Below are positions 1 through 10,700 of a stretch of 64,000 bases of DNA, in pieces. Origin of the DNA: Spinacia oleracea (taxonomy: Eukaryota; Streptophyta; Magnoliopsida; Caryophyllales; Amaranthaceae); NCBI RefSeq assembly GCF_020520425.1, contig NC_079491.1:28077449-28141448 (forward strand). Reading direction: 5' to 3'. The position numbers and the translations under genes were made by a program. The notes beneath the pieces were generated by a model. That model made no database searches, had not been told where the DNA came from, and saw only the letters and a program-made list of their open reading frames with translations. How positions within the stretch are numbered: the stretch's first letter is position 1; every line of letters starts with the position of its first letter.

Positions 1-1318
1 AGCCAAATTAGTGCAAAATTGGTTTATGGAATTCTTGCATTCCGTCTATTTTAAAGCATTATGTTGATTGGATCCCATTAGGAATCCTCTTCTTATTTTA
101 ATAGCCAATATGCGAATGAGAAAGTGAGCTTAGGAATCACTCAATATCCTCAAGGTTCTAAAGTTCTTGTGTTTTAGCTCCCAGTAACATTTCCAGGTTA
201 TGTTGTCTGACATGGAGGCTGATTATTCTTACCAGTGTTGCTCGGCATGCTCCTACTTTTATCTTTCATTAGGTTCACAGGCAGTATACTTGATTATAGG
301 GGATTATCTGTTGACCTGGAACAACCTAAGAATTGGAGTTGTTAATATCCTCCCTGAAGTCCTTGAACTTTTAGAGGAGGGCTGGTAGCTTATTAAAAGA
401 AGGAATCACCTTCGCACCTGGAATGTACATTCAACTTCAAAGTAGAGTTCTGCTGGTCCAAATCTTCACTTTTTGACAGTGTTTTAGCTTACCTAATTTC
501 AAATGGTTACTGTGATAATTTTAGGTTATAGATAGAAGGATTTTGTTCCTTTTTATTCAAACTGTGGCAAATGGTTGTAATTAAGCTTTTAAGTATTGAA
601 CAAAGACCTTTCACTGTATTTCTCCCTTCTGAAGTTTGTCAATGAGGTGGTGAATCTTCTTCTGTTTTTCCCTGGTATTGCATTTGGTGACTCTTTTTTG
701 TGTTTCCTTTTATTCATATCTTTTAAATTCTTGTTGCTCCTATTAATTGCATTATGATGAAATACACAAAAGATTCACCTCAAAAAAAAAAAAAAAAGAC
801 AAAAGATTATACTACGCAGTTATTATTTATTAGGTTTCAGTTGAAATTATGGTGTCGTTTTGCTGCAACTTTGAGGCTCATTTCGGTGTTTTCAGTCATT
901 TTTTTCATGGTCCTTCCAAAGTGCACGTTGGTCAGTACAGTGTTACCTAAATCTCTAATAACCCCACGAACTGCGTACCGAAAAAGCGAATTATAACATG
1001 AAAAAGGTAAACTTTTGGTCTAATTTAGCAAATTAGGTAGCGAATTGTGTACCCGTACCCAGTCTCATACTAGCGAATCAGGTAACACTGGTCAGTAGAA
1101 GCACTCAGTAGTTTCCAAATGCCCCTTGTCCCCCTCTTCTCATAGGAAGCCATTTTCCCGTATTTACAACTATGATGAAATTAGTTTCATACTCAAAATT
1201 GTATATCATAGAAAGAGGGGAATAGTGTTCCAATTTCGAAGCGTATGCTATGCTTGCCATCTTCAAGTTATGCTTGTCATATTTCTTAGCATGACAACGA
1301 TTTTATAAATTATTTCAG
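1..1318 (+). other. Intron sequence upstream of the first visible glucuronokinase exon
   Basis: No coding exon is recognised here. The N-terminal part of the glucuronokinase, roughly 75 residues by comparison with the family, is not found, so this stretch is read as intron and the first exons lie before the window. It contains an A-tract at about 781-795 and AT-rich sequence. The short ORFs in it do not resemble known proteins. The segment ends with a good acceptor (TATTTCAG) at 1318. Confidence 0.6.
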
Positions 1319-4300
1319 GTTAATCGTTTAGAGACTGAAGGTTTCTATGGAGGTGTGCGTTTGTTAATGGCCATCTGTAAAATATTCTACAAGTACTGCA
1401 AAAATAATCTCATTGATCTTCATGAGAGGAATTTTACCCTATCATATGATACAAATATTCCTCGACAGGTGATTTCTCTCTCTTTTAATATTGTTGGTTA
1501 TGCAATTATTCATACTTGTATTGCTTAATTTATGCGCGAAATTTATTCAGTCCAGTCTTCTGCAGTATATGCTGAATTTTATTTTGACTCTCAGACAGGA
1601 CTTTCAGGTTCTAGTGCCATTGTATGCGCTGCCCTGAACTGTATGCTTGACTTCTACAAAATAAGGCACCTGGTTAGGGTAGAGGAGAGGCCTAATCTTA
1701 TTTTGGATGCTGAGAAAGAGCTTGGGATTGTTGCTGGTCTACAAGATCGGGTGGCACAAGTTTACGGGGGAGTTGTTTTTATGGTATCACATCGGTGCAT
1801 GTAGTAGACCTTTAATTTTAACCGATTATCTACATTTTCCTGACCTGGACTCCTTTTTCTTAGGACTTCGGCAAAACTCACATGGAAAAACTTGGACATG
1901 GTATTTATTCACCAATGGATATTAGTCTGCTTCCTCCTCTCTACCTCATCTATGCTGAAAATCCTAGTGACTCTGGGAAGGTCAGAAAAAAACATTCATC
2001 TATGTCTAATACTCTAATTTTCATTGTCATCTCCATTCTTTTCTTGTACATCCTTGTGCACCCTCTGTTATAATGCTATTAATGCAAACTGCAGCAACAA
2101 TACCAGTAGGGTGAAGCTGTCCGGTACATGCTGTTTGGCGTTGGCACTAAACCCAAACCAAACCGTAAATTACGGTTTGGGACTTTTTCCCTAACCAAAC
2201 CGGATCATATAAGTCACCAAGTTGGACACCGTATTAATCCGGTTTGACGAGGTTTGGTTTGCAGGTCAATGACATACTTTTTTCTTTTTTTTGGGCAAAT
2301 AAGCATTATATTAAACCAAAAAGAACAATCTTTTGTACAAACTAAACCAACACCTAGGCAAACAACACACTCCAACCCTTAAAGAATGAGAATGAACTAA
2401 CCTAAAAACAAGCCTAGCTATAGAATCATAAAACCAAAAATACACAAAAACAAATAACCCAAATTCTTATATGAGACTGTCCTCACCATCAACTGATGGT
2501 GAGACCAGTTCACACTTGCGAATTTAGGTATGTTACTTCTATAGTTCAGACATGTTACTTTTTTTATAATTTTAGAGGAGGTACTTTTTTAGTTTAGGTA
2601 TGTTACTTCTATAGTTTATACATGTTACTTTTTTTATACGCAGTAGTTTTAGGGGGGATACCTTTATAGTTTAGGTATGTTACTTCTATAGTGTAGACAT
2701 GTTACTTTTTTTTTTAATATAATTTTAGAGGAAGTACTTTTTTTAGTTTAGGTATGTTACTTCTATAGTTTATACATGTTACTTTTTTTTATACGGAGTA
2801 GTTTTAGGGGAGATACCTTCTTAGTTTAGGTATGTTATTTCTATAGTTTAGACATGTTACTTTTTTTTAAAATAATTTTAGAGGAGGTATTTTTTTTAGT
2901 TTAGGTATGTTACTTCTATAGTTTAGAGATGTTACTTTTTTTTTATATATTTTTAGATGGGGTACTTTTTTAGTTTAGGTATGTTACTTCTATAGTTTAG
3001 ACATGTTACTTTTTTTTATACGGAATAGTTTTAGGGGAGGTACATTTTTAGTTTAGGTATGTTACTTCTATAGTTTAGACATGTTACTTTTTTTTTATAT
3101 ATATATAATTTTAGAGGAGGTACTTTTTTAGTTTAGGTATGTTACTTCTATAGTTTAGATATGTTACTTTTTTTTTTATATAGTTTTGGGGGAGGTACGC
3201 TATTGGTTTCGCGCTCATCACACCATCAAGTTGATGGTGTGACTGGTCTCACAGGAGACGCGCTGAACAAATAAATAGCAAAGTCAATGCTAGTCAACTT
3301 TGGTAAAAAATGACATAAAGCAGCACCAAACCAGCATAAGAAGTCTTCAACACGTAAATCTTGGCTGCTCTCCAACTCACCATACTCCTACAACCGGACA
3401 TGCAGGCACCGATGCGACCACGATTTGCTACATGCAAACATCTCTGACCATGCGACCTTCAACATACTGACCTGATTTCAACCAACAGAAGCAGCAAAGG
3501 AAGACAACACCAAGGTCACCAACACATTCCAACTGCAGACCCATATGCCCAAATGCAGAACCCACTAGTTCCCATCAGAACCAGTATAAACAGCAGCCCA
3601 AAACAGCAGCCCAGCAAGCTGACTTGACTTCATCAAACACGACAGCAAACAAAACTGCTTCCTCTGACTTTTAACTGCCATTAAAAGCAGAACAGAACAA
3701 GGCAGAACAAAATTAAACAGCAGAACAAAGCCGATCAGAACTATATCAGCACCAATCTATAACATGATCTAGAAAAGCATAAGTAGTCAATACAAACCAT
3801 ACATAAATAATAAACTCAAAAGTACAACCACAATAGTTGTTGCCTATATGAAAAAAAAACCATAAACAGAAACTCGTAAAGTCTTCAACACAGATTTGAA
3901 TTAAAGCACACCATTCAGGTCTGACATGTACCAGTAAACCAGTGAGGCAATGCATCTTCAGCAAGCAGCCTGGATTAAGAGTGTTAAACAATTTACAGAT
4001 CAGTACGTATCATATATAACTGAAGTTGAATAATAATTAAGTTGTTTACCTCAACTAATACAGGGAGACGTCAAATGATTATGGAATGTCGATGATTGAA
4101 GAAGCTAACTAATCTTTGACAAATCTACAATAATAAACATAACATCATTAATTATAATGTATACATATTAAAAAGGCAGATCATATAGTAAAAAGTGTGA
4201 AGTTAATGCATACCATTTTCCAGTTTTCCACGTCATCTGGTTTCTCTTCAACTTCAAGGGGTGATCCAAATCGACCAGATGCACGAAGCTGATAGGAGAT

Positions 4301-7300
4301 TTTTGTGTCGTTTTCGAAGACCACCTAGTCAAACAATACTTGTAAAAGTACGTAACTAATGCACTATATTGACTATAGTGGTAAGGGTAGAGATCGTCCC
4401 AAGAAAAAAGAAGTTTATCAACTAAAAGAGCACGCGCTAGTTTAGGAAAGAGAGGGAAGAGTTTGGATCATAAAGAAACAACTTGACCATCTAAAAGTTG
4501 ATCAAGAATAAAAGACCAGGGGATTGGGTTCAACATGGATTCATTGGGCAAAGACAAGGGAGAAACATGCTTGATAATGCAAAGACTTGACACAAAAGAG
4601 AGCTAACCAAAGTTATAAGCATTTAAAGCCTTTCGGCGAAAAGCCACAATCCTCTAACTCTATTTGCAAGCTCTCGCTTCACCATGGAACTAGAATGACT
4701 CAATTAATCATTAAGCTAACCCATATGCTCTTACTAATCCTCTTGACAAATTAGCAAAGAAGCACTCTAATTTACTCACTAGCTTAGCATTTGCAACTAC
4801 TAACAAACTTAGTTTTATTTTAGTAGGTGCCAATCTTTCCATATGGCCTGACATGGAATTCTATTCATCAAATCATTTAATCACCTAACTAGCACGAGTT
4901 AATCCTCTATATTTCCCAATTACTACCCCATATCTACAGCCCTACCCTAGAAATGGATACTCATTACTCATATCACCACCATAAATCAATTCATGAAGCA
5001 ACTTCATTATGTAATCAACACTAATGTTAGTAATTATACTAGAATTGAAATCTATGCTATGATCAGAGCAACCACAAACACTAGTTTGAATTCCACTAAA
5101 TATCACTCTACTTGCCAGGCAAGAAACAATGAAACCACAATATTATGGAGTTAAAATAGCACAATCAATGCAAAACATTGAATAAAATCAACATGAAACA
5201 AATTAAATCTACAAGAATCAAATTCAAATTTGTTTTTGGGGTTTTCTTCAATATTATAGAATTTCAACAAAATGATGGAAATCAAAGAAGATTAAGCAAA
5301 GAAACAATGGAAGATTAAGTTAGTGAAGAAGAATTTTACTATTGAAGTTTCAAATCAACATTTGAATTCAAGAATCCAAAGAGTACCAACCTAAAACCTA
5401 GTTTTCTCTCTCTAAGGATATCTGAAAATTTCTAAAATTGGAATCTCCCCTAAAAAGAAGAAAACTAGCTATTTATATGCTTCCCTCAATTTAGAATTTA
5501 ATTAGAAAATAAGTGATTTCCGGGAAATTGTGCGCGTGCAGGTGGATATGTGTGATGTGTGCTGCTTGTTGGGGCGCACAAAGGAAGGAGCGAAATCCAA
5601 ACTTCTCTTCGTATTGTGCGCGCACACGGGATTGAGGTGCGCTTGAGGTGATGCGTGCGAGACTAAGGCATCTTGGGGGCGCAAAAATGTTGTGCGTGCG
5701 CACCAAAGGGGATTGTGTTTGCGCACACAAAATCCAGAGCTCCTGCCTCGTTTTGCCACTTTTCGTGTGCACGCACAAAAGGGTTATGCGTGCGCGCAGA
5801 TGCCAGTTCTTCCAAATGGGATTTTCTTCTTTGTGCGTGCACACAACCGCTACTTGTGCGTTCTGTTTTCATGAAAATCCACTTAAGCATTGATGTTTAT
5901 CCCCGAGATCACCTACGCAAATCATAAGCAAAAAGAAGTATATAAAAGCTATAAAATAAACATAAACAACTAAGTACAAGTGAATGCAGAATCAAAGAAA
6001 AGATAACAAGGAAAAAGGAAATAAAATCCTAAGCTAAGAGCGACATAAATGTCGCTCATCAAAAGCCAATCTTGTAAACAAATGAGTGCCTCCACCATTG
6101 CAGGCTGAAAATATCAAGAAATCTTTTAGCACTTTGTGATGATGGGATTGTAGAAACAAACAGGAATAGCCAACACATCACAAGCTACTTGAGAACGAAT
6201 TCGAAATCATGTCGTAATTCTTTTCCACCATGTCAAAATCCCAAGTTTCCCTATTCCTCTTCTGCGTCTTCATCTAAGTACTTATCCTCCTTTGATTTGG
6301 CATCCCCGTCATCTTTTGTCGCTTTGTGCTTCTTGTACCTAGACCTAATAATTGCTTTGCTTTGTGCCTTTTTGAACTAGAGTCTATATTTCCTCCACTA
6401 AAACTAGAACTACCCTTGTGCTCTTCATACAAATCATAGAGAGCCTTCTTTATTTGATTGCATACCCCCAAAGCAACAAGAAGCTCATACATTCCACAAA
6501 TAGCAAACTCTACATATTCCCATTTGCACCGAAGATCGAGTACAACAACCCATAGAAAGAAAAGCGGATGCGGTCGCTTTCACGTTAGCGGTCACGTTGT
6601 CGCGGTAACCGCTTGTTGCCAACGCGTTGTGAATTTTTTGAAAAAAAAAAAATCACATTAACATGTCTAAGCCTTTTTATACATTTTAAGTCTAAAAAGT
6701 ACTATTCCAACACAATATAACCAAATCTATCATAATATAAACGGTCTTGATGTTCAAAGCCACAACCAACATCATACTAAAAGCTTCAAAGCCATGTCCA
6801 ACATAAAATAAGTTGAGTTCCATCAAGGCACACCGAACTTTTAGTTTGAATTTTCTCGTCCAAAGCACACTTTCTAAACCTTTGTATCCTAGTTGGAGAA
6901 GCTCTAACAGATCTAACAACATTACAAACACGATTAACAGAATCAATAACCAACTTTAGACCATCATTGACCACTAAGTTCATAATATGGAAATACATCT
7001 AGCATGCATAAACTCGGTTTGTAAGACACTTGTTCCCCAATTATTGACTCTTTTCTTAAAATAAGCAATTGTTGTATCAATGGAACTTGTATTATCAACT
7101 GTGATTGTCATCACCTTTTTAAGGCTCCGATCAAGCAAGCATTTCTTAATTTCCTTACCAATTGCTTGCTTCACCTTTGTGAGTCGATATTGTACAAAAG
7201 TTCAAGTTTCTCTTATTTAATTTCCAGCCATTATCAATAAAGCGAGTTGTCAAACACATATAATTACTTTTTTGCATTGAGGTCCATGTGTCAGTGGTAT

Positions 7301-9659
7301 GACATACTCTCCTACTATTAGTCTTGAGAAAACTTTTCAATTTCGATCTTTCATTAAATAATATCTCTAGCAACTGTAATTCGAGCAGGAACCACTAACC
7401 AATTTTAAAATTGGGAGCAAAAGTACCTAAACTCTTGTGCTTCAACAAATCTAAACAGAAACTCATCAACTACTACCATGTAAGCTAAACCATGCCTACA
7501 TTTATCATAGTCAAAACCTAATTTTTCTTAGATACATCATGCTCACCCTTTTCATTTACACTGGATTGGAAATTCAGTTGACTTTGCTTAGGCCCTATGT
7601 CTTTGCATATGTTATTTGAATATTTATGACACTTTCTATAGTGACTTTTATAAGTACTAGTGCCATTCACTTGAGTAGTACACTTGTAACTTGTAAGATA
7701 CACCCACACTAGTTACATCATATATTTTCCTTCCCCAGTTTGCTTATATTTGGTGAAATGATCCTAAGTTTCTGACTATTTCTTCATAGCCTTCCTTCTT
7801 TGTTACACCATATTGGTGTCTAGCTCTTCAGATTCTAGCGTTGGTGCATCCTCATTTTCTACATCATTAGGGATAATAACTGGAGCTTTTTTGGTACTAA
7901 GCCATCTGGAAGTTATCAATTGCAGGGTTACATTAAAATATATAAGTAGTTAGACTTCTAAAATATAAAAATCCAGAAGTAAAACAAAAGTTACACCGAA
8001 GATGCCACACTTTAATCCGTTGTGGATGATTAGAAATTTAGAAGGCAAAGCTGGAAACCAAAACAAATAAGGAGTATGTAAAAAAGGGGAAATCAAAAAT
8101 TTAAGAGATAAACAATTGAAGACATGCGTAACATTTGTGCTACAATTGCAATCATATAATCCACAAATTTTATCTCATTTAGACATCAAATTAGAGAAGA
8201 GGATATAATAGAGATAACATACCTTCTTGACGGCAAGCCGACGTTGACGGTTGAAGAAGGGGATTAATCAATCAGGAGTAAGATGAGGCTTGTAGAAGAT
8301 GCGAGAGGGTGGGAGAGCAGGGGAAAGAAAGATGTGAAGTGGAAACCTAGAAGGAGAGAGCAGAGAAATTAAAACCTAGTTTTTAATTTCCCAAAATTCC
8401 AAAAATAAATAAGTATACATAATTAATTAATTATTTAGATATATTTTTTTTTTTTTTTTGTGTGTTTAGTTTGGTTTCCAGGTTACCATATTATTAATGT
8501 GGTTTATGGTTTGGTTTTTTTGCCAAACTAAACCAAACCGTATTTAGCTAAAACTATTAACCAAGTCGTAATTTCCGAACCATAAACCAAACCAAATACG
8601 GTTTGGTTTATGGTTTAACCAAACTAGTAATGAATATCAATATACTTCGTTTCATACTTGTGGCAAACGGAAACTTATGATTATTGTTTATAAATAATTA
8701 TCTTTTTCCAAATCTTTTGGAAATTTGGGAATATTGATTAGTATTATGTAATGTGTTGATTTACATAACATGATCTTTAGACAAAATTTAAGTTTGTAGA
8801 ACGTCCATCTTTCACAAAATGCTCTTGTTCGCTCGCACAAGCATACATGCACATTCCACACTTACTTTTACAGCTCATTTGGTAGTTTGTAAGAAATGGT
8901 TGCAATGGTAATGTCTAATGAATTTGTTTGTCATTATGTAATGAAATCACATATTAGTGCCCATGGTAATGGAACACTATCCCTAACCATTTATAACTGC
9001 CTACCAAATATGCTATTGGGAAGATTCAATGGTCTATCAGACTTGTACTAATGCTGGCATAAAATAGGCTGCACACCTGACATTCTATGGAGAAATCTCT
9101 GAAACGTGTTTACTCCTGATTTCCACTGGAAATAATTTGGTAGTTGAGAAACTTTTTTGTTTTATGGATTGGACAGGTTCACAGTACTGTTAGAAAAAGA
9201 TGGCTAGATGGTGATGATTTTATAAGATCAACAATGAAAGAAGTTGCAAATTTGGCAGTGGAGGGAAGACAAGTATTACTCCAGAAGGACTATGCAAAAC
9301 TGGCTTCCCTGATGAATCACAACTTTGACCTTCGTAGGTAAAGAGTATGCATTGTATATACTATGTATCATGGGTAAAGTGTTTGGCCTTGTAACATATT
9401 TGTTATTTTCAGAAGTATGTTTGGAGATGATGCTCTTGGGGAAATGAATTTAAAGATGGTGGAAATAGCACGGGAGGTAGGGGCTGCGTCAAAATTTACC
9501 GGAAGTGGAGGGGCTGTAGTTGCATTTTGCCCTGCAGGACCACTCCAAGTTGAGCTTCTACAGGAGGCCTGTGAGAAGGCTGGTTTTATCATTCAACCTG
9601 TTCAAGTTGCTTCATCATTTTTGAATGACATGGATCTCGGAAACTCTTCTTCCACATGA
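1319..9659 (+). CDS. GLCAK: Glucuronokinase (GHMP kinase family), five 3' exons; 5' end outside the window
   Basis: Coding exons are 1319-1468, 1595-1783, 1864-1980, 9177-9337 and 9413-9659 (stop TGA 9657-9659). All junctions are GT-AG and the phases fit, giving about 287 C-terminal residues of a protein usually near 360. The second visible exon carries the GHMP ATP-binding motif TGLSGSSAIVCAA. Downstream blocks AEKELGIVAGLQDRVAQVYG, LGHGIYSPMDISLLPPLYLI and ENPSDSGK are typical of plant glucuronokinases. The last exon has the C-terminal GHMP glycine-rich motif ASKFTGSGGAVVAFCP. The enzyme phosphorylates D-glucuronic acid to glucuronate-1-phosphate with ATP in the cytosol, feeding UDP-glucuronate for cell-wall polysaccharides through the myo-inositol oxygenation route (family knowledge). 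No stop or frameshift is visible. The intron at 1981-9176 (7.2 kb) is swollen by transposons. Identity rests on recognition of the family; the exact paralogue number is unknown. Confidence 0.9.
2279..2345 (-). mobile_element. Possible LINE-type 3' tail (minus strand)
   Basis: On the minus strand a short AT-rich 3' region ending in ATAATGCTTATTTGCCC runs into an A-rich tail (plus-strand T-run 2279-2294). This resembles the 3' ends of plant LINEs. No reverse transcriptase reading frame is seen nearby, so this is a weak call. It could be a chance A-tract or the 3' end of a captured transcript. Confidence 0.2.
2520..3215. repeat. Tandem array of roughly 100-bp units inside the hAT element
   Basis: Roughly seven degenerate units follow one another. 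Each contains TTTAGTTTAGGTATGTTACT, TCTATAGTTTA, a CATGTTACTTTTTT block and a TTTTAGGGGAGGTAC block. The array is bordered by palindromic sequences around 2473-2515 (CACCATCAACTGATGGTG) and 3215-3260 (CACCATCAAGTTGATGGTG) that are inverted relative to each other. The array plus borders may therefore be one small TIR element with an expanded core. Confidence 0.8.
3260..4213. other. Intronic stretch without recognised coding sequence
   Basis: AT-rich sequence between the tandem array and the orphan exon. On the minus strand it is compatible with intron and 3' untranslated sequence downstream of that exon; for example, a GTAAAC donor-like site reads at about 4050 on the minus strand. No protein similarity is recognised. 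Confidence 0.3.
4214..4324 (-). pseudogene. Orphan exon-like segment, unidentified gene fragment
   Basis: On the minus strand 37 codons, phase 0, sit between a clean acceptor (TTTGACTAG) and donor (GTATGC). The peptide contains KISYQLRASGRFGSPLEVEE and KPDDVENWKM, which looks like real protein sequence rather than a chance ORF. No neighbouring exon is convincing: a continuation at about 4060-4125 would end after some 16 residues. It lies inside the hAT element beside an LTR-like block. It could be a gene fragment captured by the transposon or a relic of a gene antisense to the glucuronokinase. I do not recognise the family. Confidence 0.4.
4325..6061 (-). mobile_element. Solo-LTR-like block, Ogre/Tat gypsy type
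   Basis: Read on the minus strand the block starts with TGATGAGCGACATTTATGTC, the kind of start seen in Ogre/Tat LTRs. It has a TATA-like box (CATATAAATAGC, about 5470-5481) followed by a transcribed-looking CT-rich leader, and ends near GGGACGATCTCTACCCTTAC. A GC-rich part (about 5525-5860) is full of TGCGCGCA-type motifs. It interrupts the end of the hAT transposase relic directly after its C-terminal motif. The right-hand boundary (6061) is good. The left boundary and a target duplication were not found, and no internal region or second LTR is present. Confidence 0.4.
6062..7880 (-). pseudogene. hAT transposase relic (zf-BED, RICESLEEPER-like)
   Basis: Pieces of one hAT transposase follow in order on the minus strand across several frames. 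They are: a BED zinc finger region (about 7520-7760, C..C and H..C spacing with NGTSTYKSHYRKC), the block VCHTTDTWTSMQKSNYMCLT (about 7240-7320), TITVDNTSSIDTTIAYFKKR (about 7040-7110), HIMNLVVNDGLKLVIDSVNR (about 6920-6990), and the C-terminal dimerisation region (CDVLAIPV and MVEALICLQDWL, about 6065-6190). Frameshifts and stops separate the blocks and the middle is partly missing. It is therefore inactive. Confidence 0.85.
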
Positions 9660-9839
9660 TAGAACTTACCATTACCTTTGGCCTAATGGTAGAAGTAAAT
9701 GTCATAGGTAAATGGTAGGGTCATATGCCCAAGGACACATTCCCTCGTCATATTACCCTTTACATAGCTATGTAGTGCTTAATATTTAGAATATGCTTAT
9801 CGGAGGTTCTTGTTTTCCATGTCTATTATTTAGCTTATA

Positions 9840-10101
9840 CTTCCTCCATTTTTTAATTATTGCACCATTTTCCTTTTATGGAAGTTGCATATTAATTGCA
9901 CCATATCCTTTTTCAGCAAGTTTACCTACATGAAATGACATTTGTATCCTTATATGGGTGGTGGGGACCAAACCCCACTTGTTCTTTACATAAACACTTG
10001 TACTTAATCACATGGGTATTTTTGTCAATCTCTCACATTTTACCCCCTTTCTTAATTCCTGTGCCCAAGATAGATGGTGCAATAATAAAAAATGGAGGAA
10101 G
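9840..10101. mobile_element. Stowaway MITE
   Basis: 262 bp flanked by TA dinucleotides. Termini CTTCCTCCATTTTTTAATTA and its inverted partner ending AATAAAAAATGGAGGAAG pair over about 30 bp including TTGCACCAT. This is the Tc1/mariner-derived Stowaway pattern. It lies about 180 bp after the glucuronokinase stop. Confidence 0.85.
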
Positions 10102-10700
10102 TATACAAGGATTTTAAGTGAGTCGATATATACAAGGCTTTTAAGTGAGTCGAGCCATGAAAATCCATTTGAGATCATTGAGTTTTTAAGTTGTGTAATT
10201 TTTCTTTTGAAAGAAAAATTAATTCATTAATAAAAATCTAACAAATACATGACCATTTGAATCAAATAAAGGTTTCCTTCATCCAAACTACGGTCGTTGA
10301 ATAGATCTTGCGTTGTAGAATGTCTCTTGTATATAACGATGGAACATATAGCCTTTTCAGAAAGGGGGTCTAACGATTTGTTGTAGCCGCGATGATGATT
10401 TCCATTTAATTCATCTGAATGTACTCGAAAAATTGATATATGTTGCGATCCCGCATAAAACTTTACCAATGAATTTGTGGCGCACATCAATCAGGTCCTA
10501 AACTTTACAAGTTATGACCTAATTGATGTGCGCAATAAATTCCAGTGTGAGCCTCTTCCATGGCTTTCATTGTTTCTTCGTCTCCGATGCATCTCAACTA
10601 TGAGTCATTGAAAGATCGTCGAAACAGAGTTCAATTAAAAAGTATAAATCGAGGGGATCGACGATGAATCTCCATTCTATGCCTTGGATCACTAGGCAAT
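10102..10700. other. Intergenic stretch, nothing clear
   Basis: Holds a small perfect inverted repeat (TTTTTCTTTTGAAAGAAAAA, about 10199-10218). From about 10500 it grades into the decayed gypsy fragment. A minus-strand 87-codon ORF at 10227-10490 has no recognised similarity. Confidence 0.4.

Larger units (their letters stand above)
2147..8622 (-). mobile_element. Decayed hAT transposon filling most of a glucuronokinase intron
   Basis: The left end (about 2147-2182) and right end (about 8588-8622) carry related inverted sequences built around TAAACC and AACCAAACCGTA, with more CCAAACCG-type subterminal repeats just inside both. Between them lies a minus-strand hAT transposase relic (6062-7880). 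Plant hAT elements have short TIRs, subterminal repeats and 8-bp target duplications. I could not find a matching 8-bp duplication, so the ends are approximate and decay is likely. Later material appears inside: a tandem array, an orphan exon and an LTR-like block. The element explains about 90% of the 7.2-kb intron. Confidence 0.55.

Noticed and set aside
5491..5927. Several overlapping Cys/Arg-rich ORFs
   Set aside because: Produced by TGCGCGCA-type repeats in the LTR-like block; frames on both strands stay open only for compositional reasons.
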